DNA of 31,202 bases from a virus. The position numbers and the translations under genes are program-made. The stretch spans positions 1 to 31,202 of IMG/VR virus record IMGVR_UViG_3300012988_000034; one strand, given 5' to 3'. Under the pieces are notes generated by a model, which was given only the letters and a program-made list of their open reading frames with translations, did no database searches and had not been told where the DNA came from. Positions 23,286 to 30,898 of the stretch are shown piece by piece (the first letter of the stretch is position 1; each line of letters opens with the position of its first letter).

Positions 23286-23603
23286 TTATTCCCAATAATC
23301 CCTATCGCTGTCGATCGCTTCTTTTGGCGAGAGGCCCTGGTCATAACTATCAATCCATGCCTCCGGTTGACCTTCGTAATATTCAGCCCGGACTTGATCG
23401 TTCGCCCACACCGTGTCATAAGTTTTTGACGCCGATCCCAGCGCCCCTAACCATTCAACAAATGACATTTTCTGGCTGCTGTGCAGATATTCCTTGCAAG
23501 CTATTTTTTGTCGCGTCAGTTCAGCATCAGCCTTCCAGCGTTTAGGCCCCATTGGAAGCGTCTGCAGGTAAGCATCACGCTTTGTGATTTCATCTAAATT
23601 CAT
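23286..23603 (-). CDS. Early protein of unknown function
   Basis: The protein has 105 residues and is acidic and helical (NLDEITKRDAYLQTLPMGPK, ADAELTRQKIACKEYLHSSQ, FVEWLGALGSASKTYDTVWA), with a C-terminus rich in Asp, Glu and Tyr (QAAWIDSYDQGL-like, ending DSDRDYWE). No known domain is apparent. The upstream region has a run of eight G followed by TAAAGAAAGT and the ATG, so the G-run may act as the ribosome-binding site. Confidence 0.6.
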   Translation of the reverse strand: MNLDEITKRDAYLQTLPMGPKRWKADAELTRQKIACKEYLHSSQKMSFVEWLGALGSASKTYDTVWANDQVRAEYYEGQPEAWIDSYDQGLSPKEAIDSDRDYWE

Positions 23604-23645
23604 ACTTTCTTTACCCCCCCCATTGCGCCCTCTGCAGTTAAATGC

Positions 23646-23828
23646 TCAATTCCCAATCTTCCCGCGCCGCCTGGGGTTCCGGCTCTCGATCACCTGAAAG
23701 CTCTCATTCACCCAAGGCTTAATTCCGGCATTCATCTTCTTCCACGCCTCAAAGCTCGCCGGCTTCGCCTTTAGCGTCCGGCACATCTTCAGGTAGTCCT
23801 GGTAAACTTCTTCGTCCGTCGGCTTCAC
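23646..23828 (-). CDS. Small early protein, GTG start
   Basis: The protein has 60 residues. The GTG shares one base with the TAG stop of the ASCH gene (TAGTG), which implies coupled translation. The sequence (DEEVYQDYLKMCRTLKAKPA, SFEAWKKMNAGIKPWV) resembles a small helical domain in which aromatic residues form the core, and ends basic (RNPRRRGKIGN). I do not recognise a family. Confidence 0.6.
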   Translation of the reverse strand: MKPTDEEVYQDYLKMCRTLKAKPASFEAWKKMNAGIKPWVNESFQVIESRNPRRRGKIGN

Positions 23829-24253
23829 TAGAATGCCCCTTCCAAGATCCGCTTTCCTTCCGGCCAGTAGAAGAATCCCTGATGGCCTTTCAGCGCGAGC
23901 GGCTCCGGAAGGCGCCGTACATTCTCCAGCCGCCAGCCAAAGCGCTCATCGCTCCAATCCCCGTAAAGCCGGTCTCGCTCGGAAATGTGATTGCGCCCCG
24001 TCTCTGCTTGAACGCAAGCCACGATGTCGCATACGCATAACACTGCGCCATATTTCAGCCAGTACGGGTCAACGTCGTCCATTAGCAGTTGCATCCGCGC
24101 TTCCCGCGTCATGTCTTCATCCCGGAATTTCCGCTTCGCCGCATGGATCGCCACTTCCCCGAATTGCTTCACCGGCCAGGACCGCGTTTCCCAGGTCTTG
24201 AGCCCGCGCGCAATCAATTCCGCCCATGGCTGCCATAGTGAAATAACGCGCAT
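23828..24253 (-). CDS. ASCH-domain protein
   Basis: From the ATG at 24253 the protein has 141 residues; a longer reading from 24370 would overlap the upstream Cys-motif gene and is unlikely. It opens with the ASCH signature: SLWQPWAELIARGLKTWETR (residues 4-23+), then GEVAIHAAK (32-40). The rest keeps the small beta-barrel pattern (VLCVCDIVACVQAETG, FGWRLENVRRLPEPLALKG, and a terminal GHQGFFYWP). ASCH proteins are thought to bind RNA or modified nucleotides, and some have nuclease or amidohydrolase activity on modified nucleosides. Whether it acts on phage or host RNA cannot be told. Confidence 0.88.
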   Translation of the reverse strand: MRVISLWQPWAELIARGLKTWETRSWPVKQFGEVAIHAAKRKFRDEDMTREARMQLLMDDVDPYWLKYGAVLCVCDIVACVQAETGRNHISERDRLYGDWSDERFGWRLENVRRLPEPLALKGHQGFFYWPEGKRILEGAF

Positions 24254-24255
24254 AG

Positions 24256-24447
24256 TCAGAATTTCAACTCCCTCTGCAGCACCGGCGGCGCTTCTGCCGG
24301 CTTTTCTTTGTGCTCTTTCTGCTGCCCCTCGAAACACGGGATGCAATAGGTGAGCTTGCGGTTCTCGCACTTGTGCTGGGTAAATGCCTTACACACGTTG
24401 CACCACTTCGAGGCCGATACCGTGTTCCGCGTGAAGTGTTTACCCAT
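24256..24447 (-). CDS. Small CxxC zinc-finger protein
   Basis: The protein has 63 residues. Two CxxC pairs (WCNVCKAFTQHKCENRKLTY, then YCIPCFEGQQ) with an intervening His-Lys-Cys make a single four-Cys zinc site likely. The C-terminus is Lys/Glu-rich. It lies just before the ASCH gene in the early operon. The family is unknown to me; nucleic-acid binding is a plausible role. Confidence 0.7.
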   Translation of the reverse strand: MGKHFTRNTVSASKWCNVCKAFTQHKCENRKLTYCIPCFEGQQKEHKEKPAEAPPVLQRELKF

Positions 24448-24455
24448 ATGCGCGT

Positions 24456-24770
24456 CTACGCTCCCAACGCCTCTCCCGGCGCGTCATTCCTGACGTTTGT
24501 AACCGGCTTCTTCAGCGGGCGTCCGCGCCCTCTCCACTTCACTCCAATCCGCGGCAGGCTCGGCGGCGTGAAGTTAATCTTCCGCGCCCGCCCGATCCAG
24601 ACAAACAGCACCGCGCCCAGCAGCCGGATCTGCAGGTGCTCTACGCCGTGGCTCTGTCCCAGGCTCCGCACGCACGTCGCCGCTACCCCGGCTTCATATC
24701 GGCTCGGCAGGATGAACTCTTTCGGCTCCGCCGAGGCTGCTTCCAAAATGTCCATGTAAGGACTTCTCAT
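24456..24770 (-). CDS. Early protein of unknown function
   Basis: The start at 24770 (MRSPYMDILEAASAEPKEFI) is preferred over a longer frame from 24821, because GGAGGGGAG lies 8 nt upstream and the longer form would overlap the helicase gene. The 104-residue protein has a compact alpha/beta N-terminal part (LPSRYEAGVAATCVRSLGQS, then QIRLLGAVLFVWIG) and a basic tail (VKWRGRGRPLKKPVTNVRND). I recognise no family; the tail suggests DNA contact. It follows the DnaB-type helicase gene. Confidence 0.68.
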   Translation of the reverse strand: MRSPYMDILEAASAEPKEFILPSRYEAGVAATCVRSLGQSHGVEHLQIRLLGAVLFVWIGRARKINFTPPSLPRIGVKWRGRGRPLKKPVTNVRNDAPGEALGA

Positions 24771-24789
24771 TGCTATCTCTCCCCTCCGC

Positions 24790-26151
24790 TCAATTTCCCG
24801 CTCTGGCGGCCAGAGCCGCACTGCGCGAAAAAAACGAATAGATATCCCCCCGGTATTCCACTTCCTCGATCGCGCTCTCTCCGTCGCGCTGTTTGCAGAT
24901 AATCAGCTCGTCGGCGCCGGTGGGCATGTTGTGCTCGTCCACCGGGCGAAACGCCGAAATCAAAAGATGCACGTCGTTCTCGATCGAGCCCGATTCTTTG
25001 GGGTCGAACTTTGTTGGCCTGGTGTTCATGTTCTTCCGCTCAGGCCGCCCCATCTGCGAGAGCCCCAGCATGCGCAGCCTTTCATCCTTCGCCACCCGCC
25101 GCGCGTTTTCTGAAATGTCGGTCATCTTGTCGCGCTGCTCCCGGTATTTGGAGAGCACCTTCTGCAGGTAGTCCACAATCACCAGCCCGTCGTCGTCTTT
25201 TTCGCAGTGGCGGCGCTTCCACATGCGCACCTTCGCCACCATTTGCGCTCCGGTAAGCTCGCGGGAATCGTCAAAGTAGATCGGCAGCCGGTCCAGCGTC
25301 TGCTTGGCCACGGCAATCCGTTCCAGCTCTTTCGGCGTCGGCTCAAAGGTATGCTTGATCAGCACGCGGTTGGTCACCCGGCTCAGCACGCACAACAGCC
25401 GGCGGTACATCACTTCCTTTGACAGCTCCAGGGGAAAGATCAGCACCGGCTTGCCTTTCAGCCCGTTCTCCAGCGCAATCTGGCAGGCGTAGCCGGTCTT
25501 GCCATCGCCCGTGCGCCCCATGATGCAGCCATACTCCTCCGGCAGCATTCCACCGGTTTTGTCGTTGATTCCCGGAATCACCAGGCTGTAGCGATTGATG
25601 CCTCCCGGATCGCTCCATGCCAGTTTCAGCTTCTCCGTTACCTGTTCACTGAATTCGGCAACGTGCTTTGGTTCGTCCGTGCCTCCCGATTGCAACTGCA
25701 AGAGGTCATCGAGCGCCCGGGCCACCATCGACTGCGCGCTTTCCTCCTGGTCATAGGCCGCCGCCATGTTCCGATTGCAGCTGTGAATCAGCCCGCGCAG
25801 CGACGCTTTGTCCCTTACGATTTTTATGTACTGGGAAATATTCTTGATGCGCGGCATCCCTCGCGTGAGCTGGTCGGTTACATATGCGTCTCCGCCCACA
25901 GCCTCAAGTTCTTTGTGTTGCCGCAGGATGTCCGGCAACGTCACGTAATCGATCGGCTTGCCCATCTCAGACAGCTCGGACATGCGCAGGTAAATCCGGC
26001 GATGGGAATCCAGCGAGAAGTGATCGGCCTGCAGCCGCTCCGCCGCTTGGAAGTAAATCGAATTATCCAGCAGGATCGCTCCCAAAATGGCGCGTTCGGC
26101 ATCCGGATTGGCCGGCAATCCGCGGTCTGCCAGGACCTCAATTTTGCTCAT
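24790..26151 (-). CDS. dnaB: Replicative DNA helicase, DnaB-type
   Basis: From the ATG at 26151 (ATGA overlap with the upstream stop) the protein has 453 residues, the usual DnaB length. The N-terminal domain shows PANPDAERAILGAILLDN (13-30) and LDSHRRIYLRMSELSEMGKP (48-65). The RecA-type domain has Walker A GRTGDGKT (212-219), Walker B LVIVDYLQ (323-330), the LGLSQMGRPE switch (362-371), ESGSIENDVHLLI (386-398) and the KQRDGES loop (420-426). It unwinds DNA at the fork as a hexamer. It follows the presumed initiator and one small Cys-motif gene, so a helicase-loader function may be carried by one of these. A longer frame starting at 26295 is not credible. Confidence 0.95.
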   Translation of the reverse strand: MSKIEVLADRGLPANPDAERAILGAILLDNSIYFQAAERLQADHFSLDSHRRIYLRMSELSEMGKPIDYVTLPDILRQHKELEAVGGDAYVTDQLTRGMPRIKNISQYIKIVRDKASLRGLIHSCNRNMAAAYDQEESAQSMVARALDDLLQLQSGGTDEPKHVAEFSEQVTEKLKLAWSDPGGINRYSLVIPGINDKTGGMLPEEYGCIMGRTGDGKTGYACQIALENGLKGKPVLIFPLELSKEVMYRRLLCVLSRVTNRVLIKHTFEPTPKELERIAVAKQTLDRLPIYFDDSRELTGAQMVAKVRMWKRRHCEKDDDGLVIVDYLQKVLSKYREQRDKMTDISENARRVAKDERLRMLGLSQMGRPERKNMNTRPTKFDPKESGSIENDVHLLISAFRPVDEHNMPTGADELIICKQRDGESAIEEVEYRGDIYSFFSRSAALAARAGN

Positions 26152-26411
26152 CGCGCCGTCTCCATCAGCCGTTTGCAATGCGCTGCCAGTTGCCGGCCGT
26201 ATTTTTCTCGCGTCTTGATGCAATCGCGGCATAGCAACCGGCCGCTGGTGATCCAGTGGAAGCGGTCCACCTTCACGCCAGGATGTTCCCGGCATTCCGG
26301 CTGCTTACCGGCTTCCCACTCTTCCCTCCGGCTGCGCCGCAACTGGTTCTTCCATGCCGCGCAAAGGATGCGCTGCAGCGGATCGGGTTTCTCGACGTCA
26401 GGAGCGTTCAC
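26148..26411 (-). CDS. Small Cys-motif protein between initiator and helicase
   Basis: The 87-residue protein starts with GTG in a GTGA overlap with the initiator stop and ends in an ATGA overlap with the helicase start. It is very basic (AAWKNQLRRSRREEWEAGKQ), with Cys/His spaced as a possible zinc site (LCAAW, ECREHPGVK, LCRDCIKTREKYG). Position between initiator and helicase suggests a role in helicase loading or in binding single-stranded DNA, but this is inference; no family is recognised. Confidence 0.7.
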   Translation of the reverse strand: MNAPDVEKPDPLQRILCAAWKNQLRRSRREEWEAGKQPECREHPGVKVDRFHWITSGRLLCRDCIKTREKYGRQLAAHCKRLMETAR

Positions 26412-27493
26412 TGGCTCTGCCTCCTCGACGCCGGCGGCGGCACATATCCCGGCAGGCGCTTACCATCGCTGGTCACATACACGTCGCCTTCAAAATGCCC
26501 GCCGTGTTCGTCGGTTCCGCTCTGCCCTTGTTTGTCCCAGGGCCATTCAGCTTTCCGCATGTACCAGCCATCCTCAAAAAAGCTCTTAAATCCCAGCTTG
26601 AATTCCCGGCCTTTCATTAGCTCCTGGTATTCCCGCCACAGTCCCAGCAGGTCCTCGCCGCAGGCCTTCCAGCTCTTGCCCTGGTTCCGCACCCGATAGG
26701 CCACCAGGGCTTTATCCAGCAGCAGACGGCTTTTGTCGCCCACCAGGCACAACTCGCCACAGATGGCGATCGCCACTTCAATCGAGTTGAATTCTTCAGT
26801 GCTGTCCGGTTGCAGCAGCAGACGCTCCGGCTGGTAAAGATCGTGCTGCTTCGCGGTGGATTGTTTTATGGCTTCGAGCGTAGCCAGGTAGCCAATTGGT
26901 TTATGCCCGTTGCCGGAAGTGGAAGGCGAGCTGCCGGTGTTCTCTGTGTAATCTCTGGTAGTCTCTGAAGGTAGTCTCTGTATATATAGATTTGCCGTTT
27001 CGTCATTTTCCTTTTTCGACAAATCCGGGGCCTGATTTGCCGTTTCGTCATTTTCTATAGATTTGTCGTTTCCGCACTTTCCATTCGTAGCCTGATTTGT
27101 CGTTTCCGCACTTTCCATTTTCGCCCTGCATTTGTCAATATGCGCCCCGATCATCACGTCGAAATTCACCCGGAAATGGAGCGTCGGCGCCCCGTTGATT
27201 TTGTGCTTTTTCACCTGCCAGAAGCCAAGCTTATCGATCATTTCGCGGGCCGTCCGCTGCTCCCTGGATGACAGACACGTTTCCTTTTCCCACTCGGCAG
27301 ATGTCTTCCAAAACCAGCCGCCGCGGGCGATTACATCCTTGTTGCCGCTCCAATAAATTGCCTGGCTCAGCATCAGGCCGGCGGCAGCGCTGCCGCATAA
27401 GCGGGCCAGCGCCGGGAAAAAGCTGATGGGGTCTTCCATCAGCTCACGGAAAGCTTCTGACACTCCTGGAGGTAGTTTGCGCTTTTCGGCCAT
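26408..27493 (-). CDS. Winged-helix replication initiator
   Basis: The protein has 361 residues. Residues 30-112 (AAGLMLSQAIYWSGN, WFWKTSAEWEKETCLSSREQ, TAREMIDKLGFWQVKK, PTLHFRVNFDVMI) form the winged-helix domain common in phage and mobile-element replication proteins. Residues 125-195 are a low-complexity linker (Asn, Glu, Thr), and its DNA contains the repeat arrays described separately. The C-terminal part (RLLLDKALVAYRVRNQGKSW, LGLWREYQELMKGREF) is helical. Together with the DnaB-type gene downstream this resembles the lambda O-P or DnaD/DnaT-like arrangement. AAGGA lies right before the ATG. Confidence 0.82.
   Translation of the reverse strand: MAEKRKLPPGVSEAFRELMEDPISFFPALARLCGSAAAGLMLSQAIYWSGNKDVIARGGWFWKTSAEWEKETCLSSREQRTAREMIDKLGFWQVKKHKINGAPTLHFRVNFDVMIGAHIDKCRAKMESAETTNQATNGKCGNDKSIENDETANQAPDLSKKENDETANLYIQRLPSETTRDYTENTGSSPSTSGNGHKPIGYLATLEAIKQSTAKQHDLYQPERLLLQPDSTEEFNSIEVAIAICGELCLVGDKSRLLLDKALVAYRVRNQGKSWKACGEDLLGLWREYQELMKGREFKLGFKSFFEDGWYMRKAEWPWDKQGQSGTDEHGGHFEGDVYVTSDGKRLPGYVPPPASRRQSQ
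26937..27116. repeat. Iteron-like arrays: candidate replication origin
   Basis: Four copies of a 23-bp repeat (consensus GATTTGYCGTTTCSKCAYTTTCC) start at 26989, 27034, 27060 and 27094, and an inverted core (GATTTGTCG on the minus strand) lies at 27017-27025. Spacings are 45, 26 and 34 bp, so the third copy is out of frame with the others. Next to them, past a TATATATAG tract (26981-26989), are four copies of GTNNTCTCTG at 26937, 26948, 26958 and 26971, that is 10-13 bp apart. Two repeat families flanking an AT-rich box inside an initiator gene is the layout of lambdoid origins. Confidence 0.65.
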
Positions 27494-27517
27494 GGGTCCT
27501 TAGGGGGTCGTGCGCTG

Positions 27518-29578
27518 CTACTTCTTTTTTGCTGTCTTGCCTGCCTTCGTTTTCTTCGCTGCCTTCTTCAATGGCGGAGCTGTGACTGCCCGCGGCGCTG
27601 ATTCCTTGGCTTTAAGCGCGGCCTCTTTCTCTGCCTTGCTCTTCGGCCGCTTCTTCTCAAGCGCTGCCTTGGCATCACTGAGAAATTTCGGCTGGTCCAC
27701 CTTGTAATCGCTGGCCACGATCGCCAGTGGGTCCCCGGCTTTGAGTGCGTCCCCGTAATACTGGTCTTCCAACCCGAGTTCACGTTCCATGCAGCAAATC
27801 AGGATGAAGCGCAGCAGATCATCTCCTTTCAGACTCTTGGCAAACTTATCCAGGCTGGTATTGGAACCAAACATTCCCGTTGGTTCCTTGAGGCCAAAAG
27901 CCCGGCAAATCTTCCTGCCATCGCGGTAGTCCATCTTTTTGAGCACATAATCACAGACAATCTGCGCTTCCTGCTCGCGCCATTCCCGCGGCTTTGCCGC
28001 CACAATGCCCTTGGCCAGGCTATCGCGGTATACCAGCTGCACACGGCTATTCCATATTTGCAGCTTGCGTTCGTAAGTTACTGGAGGATGGCTTGATCCC
28101 CCGCCAGAGCTATGGCTCGAACTGTAACCATGATTTGTGCAGCTCTTGACGTCACAAATAAAGACCGTTTGCCCGATCTTCGGCCCGTCAACCCATATGG
28201 CCTTCTTCTCTTTTTTGCAACCAGGTTTAGCCAGGTTGTAATCTTGATCGTAGAGAACGCCTTTCTGTTTCTGCTTTCCGCGATATCCAAAGCTGTAGGT
28301 GGACTCCGTGCTGATCTTCTGGATCTCGATCACCGGCGCCGCCGGCGCTGCATGCAATGCCTCTGCTTTCTTCCCTGTTGCCCCGGTTCCTGCCAGCGCG
28401 GCCGACTGGCTGAATGCCGCGCCCAGCGGTTTCACGCCTGCGGCAGTCTTAGCTGGAACGTGGACCGTCGCCGCGGCGGGCCCGGCTGCCGGCGAAGGTG
28501 CTCCATGCAATGGCTTCCTTTGCTCCTCGGCGATCCGGATCTGCACAAAAGCCTGCTTCTTGGCCTCATAGCACCCGGAATCCGTGCAGATATCCCCTTT
28601 CTTCATCTCCGCGGCATCGGCAAATAACCCCGGATTGCTCCCTGTCCGCTTGGGACACTTCACGCATGAGGGGACGCCCTTCAGCAGAAATTCGTCTTTG
28701 GTGTCGAACGGCGCATTCCTCAATTCAATGTGGATGTTCTCGGCGATCCAGGCCCGTAATTGACGTACGCTCATCGTCGCCTCTGCATCTTTATCCTTCT
28801 CAATCGATTTAAGACCACCATGGTTGTCAAAGCATTCCAGGAAGATATCCATCTGCTGCGCCGGCGTATACTTCGCGATCTCCAGGACCAGGCTGTCCCC
28901 GATCTTTCCTTCCGCGGCCGCTTTCTGTACTTCCGGGATGGCCTTGTCCGCGTTCAGGATCGCGCACACCAGCGAATAAGACTTATCCACTTCATTCGCA
29001 ATAAACTCGCGGGTATAAGGGCTGCCGTCTTCCTGCTTCTGCTCCAACAGGAATTTGTAGGTCCGGCACAGCTCCAATACCGGCACATCCTCGCGCTGGG
29101 CGTTCTCTATCAGAGTGAGCTTGATCGCCTGCGCATCGGTCAGCGTCCGGACGCTCGCGGTAATTGTGTCGCGCTGGAACCCCAGCTTCTCCCGCGCGAT
29201 CTTTGAGGCCTTCCAGCGCCTCTCTCCGGCCGCAATTTGATACCTTTGCAATGTCACCAGGGCGGCTTCGGCGGCTTGGCGGTTCTTATAGGCCTCGGCT
29301 CCGGTCTTCATGCCTTTCACGTCGATGTAGTACTGCTCCCCCACCAGGCTCTTGCGTAGTACCAACTCCGGACAAGGGCGCAACACGATCGGCTGGACTA
29401 CGCCTTTGGTCTCCACGATGCTGGCGGCCAACTCCTCAAGTTGCGTTTGATTGAATCGTTTGCGGTTCCAGGGCGATGGATCGATCTGGTCCAACAGGAT
29501 CTCCCGCACTGCGGCGACCGGGACAATGGCCGGAGGAGGCGGAGCGGATGTTTCCGGGGTAGTAACACTTGTGCTCAT
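27518..29578 (-). CDS. ParB/Srx-type protein with Cys cluster
   Basis: From the ATG at 29578 (ATGA overlap, GGAGAG upstream) the protein has 686 residues. The ParB/Srx fold begins at about residue 25: REILLDQIDPSPWNRK, LEELAASIVETKGVVQPIVL, then, after a roughly 47-residue insert, the box-II motif YQIAAGERRWKASKIA (113-128) and LIENAQREDVPVLEL (156-170). An HTH-like part follows (YTREFIANEVDKSYSLVCAI). Residues 305-336 hold four Cys (CVKCP ... CTDSGC), probably a zinc site. The C-terminal third is unlike plasmid ParB and ends in a Lys/Ala-rich tail. It may segregate DNA, act as an early transcription factor or be a nuclease. No ParA is in the window, which argues against simple partition. Confidence 0.85.
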   Translation of the reverse strand: MSTSVTTPETSAPPPPAIVPVAAVREILLDQIDPSPWNRKRFNQTQLEELAASIVETKGVVQPIVLRPCPELVLRKSLVGEQYYIDVKGMKTGAEAYKNRQAAEAALVTLQRYQIAAGERRWKASKIAREKLGFQRDTITASVRTLTDAQAIKLTLIENAQREDVPVLELCRTYKFLLEQKQEDGSPYTREFIANEVDKSYSLVCAILNADKAIPEVQKAAAEGKIGDSLVLEIAKYTPAQQMDIFLECFDNHGGLKSIEKDKDAEATMSVRQLRAWIAENIHIELRNAPFDTKDEFLLKGVPSCVKCPKRTGSNPGLFADAAEMKKGDICTDSGCYEAKKQAFVQIRIAEEQRKPLHGAPSPAAGPAAATVHVPAKTAAGVKPLGAAFSQSAALAGTGATGKKAEALHAAPAAPVIEIQKISTESTYSFGYRGKQKQKGVLYDQDYNLAKPGCKKEKKAIWVDGPKIGQTVFICDVKSCTNHGYSSSHSSGGGSSHPPVTYERKLQIWNSRVQLVYRDSLAKGIVAAKPREWREQEAQIVCDYVLKKMDYRDGRKICRAFGLKEPTGMFGSNTSLDKFAKSLKGDDLLRFILICCMERELGLEDQYYGDALKAGDPLAIVASDYKVDQPKFLSDAKAALEKKRPKSKAEKEAALKAKESAPRAVTAPPLKKAAKKTKAGKTAKKK

Positions 29579-29850
29579 GAGTGCTTTTCTCTCCATTCTC
29601 GGGCGCGTCGTAGCGACATGCGCCCTAATTCAAGCTGTGTAACTGCGATCGCGCCGGCGGCAATCGCCAGCTTCTTTTTGGCCAGGCAGATATCAAAGTG
29701 CTCTTGATATGTGCCTGGCTTCTGGATCCACTTCCGACGCACGCCAATCCGGTCCGCCATGCTCAGCAGCTCGTCGGTTGAATCGGCGATCATGTGGCAC
29801 ATCTTCATCCGGCCAAAATCGGCGTCCATGTCATCGACGTAAACAGCCAT
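29575..29850 (-). CDS. DUF4031 protein
   Basis: The protein has 91 residues and shows the DUF4031 pattern from its first residue (MAVYVDDMDADFGRMKMCHM, then IADSTDELLSMADRIGV and HFDICLAKKKLAIAAGAI). The family is common in phages and bacteria; its function is not established to my knowledge. The conserved Asp, His and Lys residues suggest a small nucleotide- or metal-binding enzyme. It precedes the ParB-type gene with a 4-bp overlap. Confidence 0.88.
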   Translation of the reverse strand: MAVYVDDMDADFGRMKMCHMIADSTDELLSMADRIGVRRKWIQKPGTYQEHFDICLAKKKLAIAAGAIAVTQLELGRMSLRRAREWREKHS

Positions 29851-29855
29851 GGCGT

Positions 29856-30374
29856 CTATTCAGCAGGAAACAGCTTGTCGGCCTTCTCCCGCAATGACAG
29901 CCGCGCCCAGAGCGCGTCCAGGTGCGAGGCATGAAGCGGAACCGTAACCGTCGCTTCGCTCCCGTTCGAAGTCTGCCCCCCCCGAATTTTCCGCGGCTTC
30001 TTTTCTTTGCCATTGCCCGCGGCCGCTGCTTTATTTTTCGTGTTGGGGTTGTGGCCTTTCACGTAAGGCGAGGCATTTGATTTGGTAGCTTCGCCGCATC
30101 CGCATGCGCATAGTCTTGGTGGCATCGTCTCTCTCTCCTTTGCCGCCGCTGGCGGCGCTGTAATGTTCTCTTTGTCAGCTTCAGGTTGCGCCGGGCCCCG
30201 TGGCGCTTGCTTAGTCGGTTCGACGGCCGGCGGCGCACTGTTCTTTGTCGTGGCGGGCAGGCCTGTACCCAATGCCTGCCGGTAATGGAGGTCGCACAGG
30301 TCCTCTTCGTCCAACTTTCTGGTGGCCGTGATCGTTTTCTGATTCTGCATCCAGCATTCAATGCACCACGCCAT
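29856..30374 (-). CDS. Protein with two Cys-motif segments and a linker
   Basis: The protein has 172 residues. The N-terminus (WCIECWMQNQKTITATRKLD, then LCDLHYRQALG) has four Cys/His ligands for a zinc site. A Pro/Ala-rich linker (50-90) leads to a second motif (RLCACGCGEATKSNASPYVK, then GHNP) that resembles a short zinc-finger found in phage and nuclease-associated proteins. A basic stretch (GKEKKPRKIRGG) and a helical end (LDALWARLSLREKADKLFP) follow. The gene contains a run of eight G. It probably binds nucleic acid; no family is assigned. Confidence 0.68.
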   Translation of the reverse strand: MAWCIECWMQNQKTITATRKLDEEDLCDLHYRQALGTGLPATTKNSAPPAVEPTKQAPRGPAQPEADKENITAPPAAAKERETMPPRLCACGCGEATKSNASPYVKGHNPNTKNKAAAAGNGKEKKPRKIRGGQTSNGSEATVTVPLHASHLDALWARLSLREKADKLFPAE

Positions 30375-30377
30375 TTC

Positions 30378-30590
30378 TTATCCCTCCAGCCTCGCTTCAA
30401 TCTTTCCCTGCTTCACCGCCTTGCGTCCTGACGTCTGGACTGTCTGCATCCGCGCCCAGTCATAAGGAATTTCCCGGCCGCAATCCAGGCAGACCTGGTA
30501 TGTGGGTAAAAGCCGGCCGCGGACCCGCCGCGTGATCGGGAATGCCGTGTTTTTGTGCCGGCAGCCGAACAGGACCTCCAGTAGCCTCAT
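30378..30590 (-). CDS. Small Cys-rich protein of an Acidobacteria-associated type
   Basis: The protein has 70 residues. The motif CRHKNTAFPITRR followed by TYQVCLDCGREIPYDWARM places Cys and His for one zinc ion. I recall many small proteins with this 'C.H.n.sFP.t....Y.vCLdCG.ef.YDW' pattern from acidobacterial genomes, which supports the host assignment. The start is in an ATGA overlap with the upstream gene, whose stop lies at 30587. Confidence 0.78.
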   Translation of the reverse strand: MRLLEVLFGCRHKNTAFPITRRVRGRLLPTYQVCLDCGREIPYDWARMQTVQTSGRKAVKQGKIEARLEG

Positions 30591-30835
30591 GAGTGACCCA
30601 TCTGCCCGAAATTGCTGGGGGTCTCAGCCCAGAATTGCTCCATCCTCCGGCGCATCGCATCCTCGGGCCCCAGCAGCTCTTTTGGAACTTCCTGCTTAGC
30701 CTGTTCCGATACCCAAATAAAGACCTTCATCGCCACGATCGCCACCCGCGATGGACAATGCACCTCGGTAAGCCGGTCCGTCAGGAAGTCCAGCATGAAG
30801 CACACGGCGAGATGTTCGTCTTCGGTCATTGCCAT
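30587..30835 (-). CDS. Small early protein, unknown
   Basis: The protein has 82 residues and is mainly helical (MTEDEHLAVCFMLDFLTDRL, RVAIVAMKVFIWVSEQAKQE, GPEDAMRRRMEQFWAET). A GAGGA lies about 10 nt upstream. I recognise no family. It is the first gene after the repeat protein and a strong hairpin, so it may open the translationally coupled early set. Confidence 0.65.
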   Translation of the reverse strand: MAMTEDEHLAVCFMLDFLTDRLTEVHCPSRVAIVAMKVFIWVSEQAKQEVPKELLGPEDAMRRRMEQFWAETPSNFGQMGHS

Positions 30836-30857
30836 TGCGGTGGTTCCTCTTTGTGAA

Positions 30858-30881
30858 GCGCGCGGCCGCTAGGCCGCGCGC
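30858..30881. repeat. Perfect 10-bp hairpin with tetraloop
   Basis: GCGCGCGGCC, loop GCTA, GGCCGCGCGC: a perfect all-GC stem between the repeat-protein stop (30899) and the next gene. No T-run follows on either strand, so Rho-independent termination in the usual form is not supported. Strength and position suggest an attenuator, an mRNA-processing site or a recombination/protein-binding site. Confidence 0.55.
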
Positions 30882-30898
30882 GAAATTAGGTTGAAGGA

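Noticed and set aside
23613-23625. Run of eight G before the 105-residue gene, and another in the 172-residue gene (29986-29994)
   Set aside because: About this many such runs are expected by chance in 31 kb at this GC, so phase variation is not supported without read data.
24790-26295. Longer helicase reading from 26295
   Set aside because: The extra 48 residues overlap the small Cys-motif gene in another frame and do not resemble DnaB. The ATGA overlap fixes the start at 26151.
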